Origin: Anaerolineae bacterium
GTDB taxonomy: Bacteria > Chloroflexota > Anaerolineae > 4572-78 > NAK82
Reading direction: 5' to 3'
Assembly (NCBI GenBank): GCA_030597485.1
Contig: JAUVRU010000030.1
Coordinates: 1-11,423 of the forward strand
DNA length: 11,423 nucleotides
In this document: piece after piece, positions 6,346-11,423 of the stretch
How positions within the stretch are numbered: the first letter of the stretch is position 1
Layout: each line of letters starts with the position of its first letter
Position numbers and translations under genes: made by a program
The notes under the pieces: generated by a model
What the model was told of the DNA's origin: nothing
Seen by the model: the letters and a program-made list of their open reading frames with translations, nothing else
Databases searched by the model: none

Positions 6346-7785
6346 ATGATGGTTTCTACCATTGACGCGAGTCGCATTGAGGGAATCGTCAGCAGAGTGG
6401 TCTCCCAGGTGAGGGAGAGCCAGGGGCTGACTCCGCCCGTCTCGGGAGAGGAGGCGACGCTGGGCGTCTATCCCGACGTTGATGGGGCCATCCGGGCGGC
6501 TCGGGTGGCCTTTGACCAGTTGAATCTGTTGCCTCTGGCCCGGCGAGACGTGATCGTCCGCCACATGCGTCAGGCGGCCCGAGAAGCGGCCCAGGTGCTG
6601 GCCTATGAGGCCTGGCAAGAGACGGGCATGGGGCGCTATGAGGATAAGATCGAGAAGAACCTGCTGGTGGTCGATAAGACGCCGGGCACCGAGATCATCA
6701 AGCCCCAGGCATTCACCGGTGACCACGGGCTGACCCTTATCGAGCGGGCTCCTTATGGGGTGATTGGCTCCATTACCCCCAGCACCAATCCCACCAGCAC
6801 CATCATCAACAACAGCATCGGCATGCTGGCGGCCGGCAACGCGGCCGTGTTCAACGTGCATCCGGCCGCCAGGCAGGTGAGCGCCCACACCATATCCCTG
6901 CTCAACGAGGCCATCATGCGGGCCGGCGGTCCCCGTGACCTGCTTACCTGTGTGGCCGAGCCCACCATCGAGAGCGCCCAGGAAGTGATGCGTCATGCGG
7001 GCATCGATCTGCTGGTGGTGACCGGCGGCGAGGGCGTGGTGCGCGAGGCGATGAGCTCGGGCAAGAAGGCGGTTTGCGCCGGGCCGGGCAATCCGCCCGT
7101 GGTGGTGGACGAGACGGCCGACATCCCTCAGGCAGCGCGGGACATCGTGCGCGGCGCCTCCTATGACAACAACATCATCTGCGTTGACGAGAAGGAGATC
7201 TTTGTCGTCGCCGAGGTGGCCGACCAGCTCAAATCGGAGATGAAGGCCTGTGGCGTGGTGGAGCTCAGCTCGTGGCAGCTTAGCCGCTTGCTGAAGGTAG
7301 TCTTTTCCGAGGTGGGAGGGTCCGGCCAGTTCAGCGTGATCAACAAGGAATTCGTGGGCAAGAACCCCAGCGTCTTGTTGAAGGAGATCGGGGTCAGCGC
7401 CGGCGACGATGTGCGTCTGATCGTGGCCGAAGTGGACGATCCCCGGCATACGCTGGTGTGGACCGAACAGCTGATGCCCCTGGTGCCCATCGTGCGGGTG
7501 AAGAGCGCCCAGGAAGGCATTGACCTGGCGGTGGAGGTGGAGCACGACTACCGGCACTCGGGCAGCATGTATAGCCGTAACATCGACAACCTGAGCGCCA
7601 TGGCGCGCGCCTTTCAGGCGAGCATCTTCGTGAAGAACGGGCCGCACGTGGCCGGGTTGGGGGCTGACGGCGAGGGATATACCAGCTTCACCATCGCCAG
7701 CCCGACCGGAGAAGGGGTCACCACCGCTCTTGACTATACCCGAGTCCGCCGTTGTGTGTTGAAGGACCGGTTCCGCATTATCTAG
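6346..7785 (+). CDS. pduP: CoA-acylating aldehyde dehydrogenase, BMC-targeted (PduP/EutE-like)
   Basis: A 479-residue dehydrogenase that oxidises an aldehyde to its acyl-CoA with NAD+; acetaldehyde to acetyl-CoA fits this operon. Catalytic Cys279 lies in YDNNIICVDEKE, the counterpart of the NNxxCxxEKE signature of PduP and EutE. PSTNPTSTIINNSIGMLAAGNAAVFNVHP is the family's nucleotide-binding region, and GPGNPPVVVD and GADGEGYTSFTIASPTGEGVT are also conserved. Residues 5-24 (IDASRIEGIVSRVVSQVRES) form an amphipathic encapsulation helix, followed by a linker to about 40. Two adjacent ATG codons exist (6346 and 6349); the spacing from GAGGGA (6338-6343) slightly favours the second. The gene lies among shell genes, 142 bases after a BMC-P gene and 15 before a BMC-T gene. 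No phosphotransacylase is seen to recover CoA. Confidence 0.95.
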   Translation: MMVSTIDASRIEGIVSRVVSQVRESQGLTPPVSGEEATLGVYPDVDGAIRAARVAFDQLNLLPLARRDVIVRHMRQAAREAAQVLAYEAWQETGMGRYEDKIEKNLLVVDKTPGTEIIKPQAFTGDHGLTLIERAPYGVIGSITPSTNPTSTIINNSIGMLAAGNAAVFNVHPAARQVSAHTISLLNEAIMRAGGPRDLLTCVAEPTIESAQEVMRHAGIDLLVVTGGEGVVREAMSSGKKAVCAGPGNPPVVVDETADIPQAARDIVRGASYDNNIICVDEKEIFVVAEVADQLKSEMKACGVVELSSWQLSRLLKVVFSEVGGSGQFSVINKEFVGKNPSVLLKEIGVSAGDDVRLIVAEVDDPRHTLVWTEQLMPLVPIVRVKSAQEGIDLAVEVEHDYRHSGSMYSRNIDNLSAMARAFQASIFVKNGPHVAGLGADGEGYTSFTIASPTGEGVTTALDYTRVRRCVLKDRFRII

Positions 7786-7800
7786 CATTGGGACGGATTC

Positions 7801-8406
7801 GTGGCCGAAAACGAACCAGCACTGGCTCTCATCGAATTCAGCAGCATCGCCACCGGCGTCGAGGCGGCCGACGCCATGGTCAAGAAAGCACCCATAACAC
7901 GCATCGTGGCCGGCACGGTGCAACCGGGAAAATATCTGGTGCTCATCGCCGGCCATGTGGCCGATGTCCAGGAGAGCCTGGATGCCGGCCGCCAGGTGGG
8001 CAGCGATTGCCTGCTGGACGTCGTCTTTCTGCCGGGTGTGCACCCAGCCGTGGTGTCAGCCGTCGCCGGCGACCGGGTCCTGGGGGAAGGTGAGGCACTG
8101 GGCGTGGTCGAGACGCAGCACGTCTCTTCCACCATCCAGGCAGCCGACGCCGGAATCAAGGGGGCCCAGGTGACCTTGCGCGAGATTCGACTGGCCGACG
8201 GGCTGGGCGGCAAGGCCTTCTGCCTGTTCCAGGGGCCGGTGTCGGACGTGGAGGCCGCGGTCGAGATTGGCGTTGGCGCTCTGGCAGATGAGCAGCAGCT
8301 GGTGCGCCAGGTGGTCATCTCGCAGCTGCACCCGGACATGGTGGCGAACATCGAGCGGAGCACCTACTTCGCCCCCCTGGCAGGACGGGAAAGGGATATG
8401 CTGTGA
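7801..8406 (+). CDS. Tandem-domain BMC shell protein (BMC-T, standard fold order)
   Basis: A 201-residue shell trimer subunit with two BMC domains in normal order. The first begins ALALIEFSSIATGVEAADAMVKKAP (7-31) and the second EALGVVETQHVSSTIQAADAGIKGA (about 98-122). Each has its own pore-side strand: GTVQPGKYLVLIAGHVADVQ and RLADGLGGKAFCLFQGPVSDVE. It is unlike the permuted BMC-T earlier in the operon and recalls the H. ochraceum T1 trimer (Hoch_5812). The GTG start at 7801 has only a modest ribosome site (GGGACGG). The stop overlaps the next start (GTGA), so the two genes are translationally coupled. A Cys at 141 is near the pore strand, but the arrangement is not the Fe-S-binding PduT pattern as far as I can judge. 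Confidence 0.93.
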   Translation: MAENEPALALIEFSSIATGVEAADAMVKKAPITRIVAGTVQPGKYLVLIAGHVADVQESLDAGRQVGSDCLLDVVFLPGVHPAVVSAVAGDRVLGEGEALGVVETQHVSSTIQAADAGIKGAQVTLREIRLADGLGGKAFCLFQGPVSDVEAAVEIGVGALADEQQLVRQVVISQLHPDMVANIERSTYFAPLAGRERDML

Positions 8407-8756
8407 AGTTCGGACGGGTGATCGGCACGCTGGTGGCCACGCAGAAATACGAGGGGCTGGAGGGGGTGAAGTTCCTGATCGTTCAGCTGCTCGATCGTGA
8501 CCTGAACCCCGAGGGTGATCCCGTCGTCGCTGCCGATGCCACCGCTCAGGCCGGGCCGGGCGAGCTGGTGTTCATTCTGGCCAGCCGTGAGGCGGCCCTG
8601 GCATTGCCCACCGGATTCGTGCCAGTGGACCACGCCGTGGCTGGCATCATCGACATTGCGGATTTGAAGGACGAGGACGAGTTGCCTCCGCCCAACGTGG
8701 TCTGGAAGGCCCTGGAGAAGACCCGACGTACACCGGGCGCGTGCGCGGATCGGTGA
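8403..8756 (+). CDS. BMC-P vertex pentamer (EutN/CcmL family), second copy
   Basis: A 117-residue EutN/CcmL protein. The core matches the family: GRVIGTLVATQKYEGLEGVKFLIVQLLD, AADATAQAGPGELVFILASREAALAL, and FVPVDHAVAGIIDIADL. It starts with GTG at 8403, overlapping the BMC-T stop by four bases, with AAGGG (8391-8395) as ribosome site. About 25 residues follow the usual family end, beginning with an acidic DEDE and PPP, then a basic stretch (KALEKTRRTP). Part of that tail is encoded by DNA that also holds the ribosome site and first codons of the next gene. The tail might therefore be a by-product of overlap and not a functional extension. Confidence 0.93.
   Translation: MKFGRVIGTLVATQKYEGLEGVKFLIVQLLDRDLNPEGDPVVAADATAQAGPGELVFILASREAALALPTGFVPVDHAVAGIIDIADLKDEDELPPPNVVWKALEKTRRTPGACADR
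8714..8720 (+). promoter_or_regulatory. Ribosome binding site pointing to an ACG start
   Basis: GGAGAAG lies five bases before ACG at 8726, in the frame of the third BMC-P gene. No comparable site precedes the in-frame GTG at 8741 or ATG at 8756. Confidence 0.5.
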
Positions 8757-9004
8757 TGGCCACCATCAAGATTGAGAGCTTGGCGGGCCGTCCCTTGCTG
8801 GTGGTGGACCGGCTGGCGCTGGACGGCACCATCACCGGAGACTATGACATCTGCGTGGACGTGGCCCAAGCCGGACCAGGGGACATCGTGTTGGTGCTGG
8901 ACGAGGGCAACTCCGCCCGGCAAATCGTGGCCCGAGAGCCCGACGGCGCCATCCGGGCGGTGCTATGCGGCGTGGTGGATGAGGTGAATCTGCAGGCGGG
9001 CTAG
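8726..9004 (+). CDS. BMC-P vertex pentamer (EutN/CcmL family), third copy, unusual start
   Basis: An EutN/CcmL protein of about 92 residues. Diagnostic parts are GRVRGSVMATIKIESLAGRPLLVVDRL, DVAQAGPGDIVLVLDEGNSARQI, and AVLCGVVDEVNL. The family's first strand, xxxGRVxGxV, is encoded from 8726 (reading x-YTGRVRGSV), but codon 8726 is ACG, not ATG. The canonical options are GTG at 8741, which removes five residues including GR, and ATG at 8756, which removes the strand. Neither has a ribosome site, while ACG has GGAGAAG five bases ahead. No ATG, GTG or TTG occurs in frame over the preceding 80 bases. I annotate from ACG on homology and ribosome-site grounds; a reader wanting a standard start should use 8741. 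It overlaps the previous gene by 31 bases and is the last gene of the operon. Confidence 0.85.
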   Translation, partial: TYTGRVRGSVMATIKIESLAGRPLLVVDRLALDGTITGDYDICVDVAQAGPGDIVLVLDEGNSARQIVAREPDGAIRAVLCGVVDEVNLQAG

Positions 9005-9043
9005 GGCCGGCAGTGTGCAGCTTGTCCCTGTGGGATTGTGTCA

Positions 9044-9074
9044 GCCTCCCGGAGACGCCAAGTCTCCGGGAGGC
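9044..9074 (+). terminator. Strong GC hairpin after the BMC operon
   Basis: GCCTCCCGGAGAC (9044-9056) and GTCTCCGGGAGGC (9062-9074) are perfectly complementary over 13 bases with a five-base loop. It begins 39 bases after the last shell gene stop. No T-run follows, so it may be a non-classical terminator or a 3'-end stabiliser. Confidence 0.5.
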
Positions 9075-9117
9075 GGCTGGATTCGGGTCGGTTGGGCGTG
9101 TTCGCCGCCCTATGGCA

Positions 9118-9135
9118 GAGAGGCCTGGGCCTCTC
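9118..9135 (+). repeat. Second hairpin after the BMC operon
   Basis: GAGAGGC (9118-9124) and GCCTCTC (9129-9135) pair perfectly around a four-base loop. It is again without a T-run. It lies in the 242-base stretch between the operon and the PIN remnant, in which I see no convincing intact gene. Confidence 0.45.
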
Positions 9136-9246
9136 ACGAACCAGTCACTTCGCCCGGGAGTCGGCTTCGGACGGCCTGGCGCACCTGGCGAGCCACGCCT
9201 GGAAAAGCGAAAAAAGCGCAGTGGAACTTCTGACCGAGATGCGGCG

Positions 9247-9321
9247 ATGAGTCTGACTGTGGATGCCAGCGTCTTTGTAGCTGCGTCGCAGGCGGACGAG
9301 CTGCACTACGTCGCCAGCTAA
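9247..9321 (+). pseudogene. Remnant of a PIN-domain (VapC-like) toxin
   Basis: A 24-codon frame beginning MSLTVDASVFVAAS and ending at TAA. The start closely resembles the first strand of PIN-domain ribonucleases, including the first acidic active-site residue (D6). An intact protein would be about 130 residues or more; here it stops after HYVAS and the following DNA does not resume the domain in any frame I checked. The start overlaps the stop of an upstream frame (…LLTEMRR, TGA at 9248-9250) in the ATGA fashion common in toxin-antitoxin pairs. The upstream frame is not a recognisable antitoxin. I infer a decayed vapBC-like module; with only 24 residues the match could mislead. Confidence 0.5.
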
Positions 9322-9340
9322 CATAAGAGAGCTGGAATGG

Positions 9341-9380
9341 GGGGTTGAGCTCGACTATGAGCCTCAGCCCCTTTTGTATT
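9341..9380 (+). terminator. Rho-independent terminator
   Basis: GGGGTTGAGCTC (9341-9352) pairs with GAGCCTCAGCCCC (9359-9371), with one bulged base and one G-T pair around a six-base loop. TTTTGTATT follows directly. The orientation ends plus-strand transcripts and insulates the AbiE module from the BMC operon. Confidence 0.75.
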
Positions 9381-9544
9381 GGTTTCGGGGTTCACCAGAA
9401 TCTTGAGTCTATCCTACCGCTCTCGCGGCTTGCCTGTGTCACACCAATCTGATCCGCGTTGGCGGTGCTTTATTGGGTAACTGGTGTTCTGCATCTAGCG
9501 GGTGATCGCCCCTTCTCTTTGAACCATTCGAGCCAAACCAGAAC
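9381..9544. other. Non-coding stretch before the AbiE promoter
   Basis: I find no gene, repeat or clear structure in these bases. With the terminator and promoter on either side they make up the 301-base gap between the PIN remnant and abiEi. The base composition is lower in GC than the operon, which would fit a separate origin for the AbiE module. Confidence 0.4.
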
Positions 9545-9573
9545 TTGACAAGACAGACTTTCGTGAGTAAAAT
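9545..9573 (+). promoter_or_regulatory. Sigma70-type promoter of the AbiE module
   Basis: A perfect TTGACA (9545-9550) and TAAAAT (9568-9573) are separated by 17 bases. Transcription would start near 9580, inside the palindromic operator that follows. Confidence 0.8.
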
Positions 9574-9574
9574 A

Positions 9575-9600
9575 GTCTATACTTGTTGATAAGTATAGAC
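9575..9600 (+). promoter_or_regulatory. Palindromic operator, probably bound by AbiEi
   Basis: GTCTATACTT (9575-9584) and AAGTATAGAC (9591-9600) are perfect inverted repeats with a six-base spacer. A partial further half-site, TATACAGAC, is at 9606-9614. The site overlaps the predicted transcription start and ends 22 bases before the abiEi start. AbiEi proteins are known to repress their own operon by binding inverted repeats, so autoregulation is likely. Confidence 0.8.
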
Positions 9601-9622
9601 GTTTTTATACAGACAGGAGACT

Positions 9623-10231
9623 ATGAGCAAACAAACAGCAACTGAAGAAGCGATCGCTCTGTTTCGCGAGCAGGGCGGCACACTGCGAACGTCGGAGGCC
9701 CTCCGTCTCGGCATCGCTCCACGCACGCTCTACGCGCTGCGTGATGCCGGCATGCTGGAACAACTCGCCCGGGGCCTCTACCGCCTGGGGGACCTGCCTC
9801 CTCTTTCCCACCCGGACCTGGTCATCGTCGCACACAAAGCCCCGCGGGGCGTGGTCTGCCTTGTCTCGGCCCTCGCCTACCACGAATTGACGACACAGAT
9901 TCCACATGCCGTAGATCTTGCGCTCCAGAGCGGAAGCAGGCGACTCCGTTTGACCTTTCCACCCCTGCGCGTGTTCTGGTTCTCAGAAGCTGCGTGGAGC
10001 GAGGGGGTAGAGGTGCACCAACTCGACGGCATTGCAGTCCGAATCTACGGAGCGGAGAAAAGCGTGGCCGACACCTTCAAGTTCCGCCGCAAGCTCGGCC
10101 TGGACCTTGCCATCGAGGCCCTGAAGACGTACCGCACGCGACCCGGTTTCGATGTGGCAAGGCTGCTGCACTATGCACGCCTTTGCCGAGTCGAGCGGGT
10201 CATGTCGCCTTACCTGGAGGCCCTGCTGTGA
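9623..10231 (+). CDS. abiEi: AbiEi-family antitoxin and transcriptional repressor
   Basis: A 202-residue protein of the AbiEi family. The N-terminal winged-helix domain covers about residues 5-56 (EEAIALFREQGGTLRTSEALRLGIAPRTLYALRDAGMLEQLARGLYRL), then the C-terminal antitoxin domain with APRGVVCLVSALAYHEL and the AEKSVADTFKFRRKLGLDLAIEALKTY stretch. In studied AbiE systems the antitoxin does not bind the toxin (type IV) and represses the operon through its winged helix. The ATG follows AGGAG with a short gap, and a promoter plus palindrome lie directly upstream. Its stop overlaps the toxin start by four bases (GTGA). Nothing appears broken. The module is a typical accessory defence and persistence element, likely acquired independently of the BMC operon. 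Confidence 0.94.
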   Translation: MSKQTATEEAIALFREQGGTLRTSEALRLGIAPRTLYALRDAGMLEQLARGLYRLGDLPPLSHPDLVIVAHKAPRGVVCLVSALAYHELTTQIPHAVDLALQSGSRRLRLTFPPLRVFWFSEAAWSEGVEVHQLDGIAVRIYGAEKSVADTFKFRRKLGLDLAIEALKTYRTRPGFDVARLLHYARLCRVERVMSPYLEALL

Positions 10232-11139
10232 CCCCAAACCTCGCTGCCTCTGTCCACCAACGACTGCTGAACCACGCCCGGGCGACAGGCCGGCCGTTTA
10301 ACGATATTCTGCAGCGCTTTGCGCTGGAACGTTTTCTCTATCGCATGGGGCGTTCGCCGTACGCGAGCCGATTTGTACTCAAAGGTGCTTTGATGCTGAC
10401 GGCCTGGCAGGTGCCCGATCCTCGCCCCACCCGTGACATTGACCTGTTGGGCCGCATGGAAGACTCTGTGGGGCAAGTGGTGTCAGCCGTCGAAACGATC
10501 TGCCGGGAGCCTGTAACCGATGATGGTCTGCGATACGAGACCGAGGGCATCGTCGGCGAGCGCATCACTGAAACGGCGAGCTATTCTGGCGTCCGACTGC
10601 GTTTCGCTGCCTATCTGGGCAAGGCTCGTATTGCCATGCGGATCGATATTGGGTTCGGCGATCCCCTGGTGCCGGGCCCATCCCCGGTTCGGCTGCCTAC
10701 GATCCTCGATTTCCCCCCACCCGAAGTGCAGGGCTACAGTCGCGAGAGCGCCATCGCGGAAAAGTATCAGATCATGGTCTATCTGGGCCAGATCAACAGC
10801 CGGATGAAGGACTTCTATGACATCTGGTCCTTGGCAACTCGCTTTCCCTTTGAGGGTCCGACTCTGGCACAGGCTATCTCGGAGACGTTTGAATCGCGTG
10901 GAACCCTTCTCTCGCTACACCCGGTCGCCTTCAGCGATGTCTTTGCCCAGGATGGTGAAAAGCAAGTCCAGTGGGAAGCGTTTCGCCGCCGCCTCGGCAT
11001 GGAAGAGATGCCGGCTGGGTTGCTGGAGGCCGTTCAGATGATCGCTGCGTTCTTGTATCCTGTGACCGAGGCCCTGCTGGAAGAACAAGCATTTCAACAA
11101 AGGTGGGAACCGGGTCGTCGCTGGTTGCCTCGGCGCTAG
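10228..11139 (+). CDS. abiEii: AbiEii-family nucleotidyltransferase toxin
   Basis: A 303-residue nucleotidyltransferase-fold toxin of the AbiEii (MenT-like) family, linked to phage abortive infection. Members transfer nucleotides from NTPs, in some cases to tRNA. The catalytic motif is intact: KGALML at 52-57, then PTRDIDLLGR with the metal-binding pair D70 and D72. The conserved lysine K179 (AIAEKYQ) and the RMKDFYDIW block (192-200) are present. I chose GTG at 10228 because CTGGAGG (10214-10220) lies seven bases ahead and the family likeness begins at TPNLAASVHQRLL; the reading frame is open upstream but overlaps abiEi. The start overlaps the antitoxin stop, giving tight coupling. The length is usual and I see no inactivating change. 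The residues after about 290 are a basic tail (RRWLPRR). Confidence 0.94.
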   Translation: MTPNLAASVHQRLLNHARATGRPFNDILQRFALERFLYRMGRSPYASRFVLKGALMLTAWQVPDPRPTRDIDLLGRMEDSVGQVVSAVETICREPVTDDGLRYETEGIVGERITETASYSGVRLRFAAYLGKARIAMRIDIGFGDPLVPGPSPVRLPTILDFPPPEVQGYSRESAIAEKYQIMVYLGQINSRMKDFYDIWSLATRFPFEGPTLAQAISETFESRGTLLSLHPVAFSDVFAQDGEKQVQWEAFRRRLGMEEMPAGLLEAVQMIAAFLYPVTEALLEEQAFQQRWEPGRRWLPRR

Positions 11140-11423
11140 TGCCGCTTCGGATGTATCTGGGCAGGCCGGAAACGCCCACCCAAACGATTCGACAAGTGGA
11201 ACCGTTGCTCCCGCTTTGTGGGGATCGGGGGAGCGGGCTAGTTCATCATTGGACTGTGATGGTTCGAACTATGGGCAAATCCGGGGGATCGGTGGTGGAG
11301 GGAGTCCAGCGGTTTTCGTCGATTGTGGTATCATGGGGTTGAAAGGGTTCCAGCTCTGCCAGGGTGGCGACAAGGCGTGCGTTCGAGGTACCTTGGGGGC
11401 ATAGAAATCATCGGTTTTGATTA
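11140..11423. other. Terminal stretch without a recognised gene
   Basis: Short frames run through this region, but none resembles a known protein or has a good ribosome site. CCCGCT (11210-11215) can pair with AGCGGG (11232-11237), a weak hairpin without a T-run. No terminator for the AbiE module is evident. A gene could begin beyond the right edge. Confidence 0.4.

Noticed and set aside
6256..8043. 595-codon open frame on the minus strand
   Set aside because: It lies opposite the aldehyde dehydrogenase and BMC-T genes, is His-rich, and shows no domain.
8700..8760. Programmed frameshift fusing the second and third BMC-P proteins
   Set aside because: The frames overlap as needed, but I see no slippery heptamer. 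A separate start with its own ribosome site explains the layout better.
9044..9135. Repeat unit of a CRISPR array
   Set aside because: The two hairpins differ in sequence, occur once each, and have no regular spacers.
9013..9246. A small gene running into the PIN remnant
   Set aside because: The frames here pass through the GC hairpins, have poor starts, and are low-complexity Arg/Gly/Pro-rich; only the last 24 codons look like a protein.
11140..11423. Short frames after the toxin gene
   Set aside because: No ribosome sites, no familiar motifs, and overlapping frames of similar length suggest chance.

Overview
The window is GC-rich bacterial DNA dominated by a bacterial microcompartment (BMC) operon. 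The organism is not named by the sequence. A member of Chloroflexota (Anaerolineae-like) is my best guess, from general gene and intergenic style. The shell proteins also strongly recall those I remember from Haliangium ochraceum, so the phylum stays open.

Layout. Positions 1-1706 (minus strand) hold most of a membrane-bound sensor histidine kinase whose ATPase end lies beyond the left edge. A divergent intergenic region follows, with a good sigma70-type promoter (1894-1922). It appears to drive a ten-gene plus-strand operon from 2030 to 9004: aldo/keto reductase, RpiB-like sugar-phosphate isomerase, deoxyribose-phosphate aldolase (DeoC), a permuted tandem shell protein (BMC-T), hexamer (BMC-H), vertex pentamer (BMC-P), CoA-acylating aldehyde dehydrogenase (PduP-like), a second tandem BMC-T, and two more BMC-P genes. 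After the operon come GC-rich hairpins, a 24-codon remnant of a PIN-domain toxin, a rho-independent terminator, and a two-gene AbiE-type toxin-antitoxin module with its own promoter and a perfect palindromic operator. The last 284 bases carry no gene that I recognise.

How the genes work together (inference from family knowledge). RpiB, DeoC and the aldehyde dehydrogenase each begin with a short amphipathic helix of the kind that targets enzymes into BMC lumens. DeoC would split 2-deoxyribose 5-phosphate into glyceraldehyde 3-phosphate and acetaldehyde, and the dehydrogenase would turn acetaldehyde into acetyl-CoA inside the shell. This matches the BMC class described as sugar-phosphate-utilising (SPU), so the locus type is not wholly new. 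Less usual points are an RpiB with Asp where the Escherichia coli enzyme has its catalytic Cys, no visible phosphotransacylase or alcohol dehydrogenase, an aldo/keto reductase leading the operon, a vertex-protein gene whose best-supported start codon is ACG, and several intergenic RNA structures that could set shell-protein ratios.
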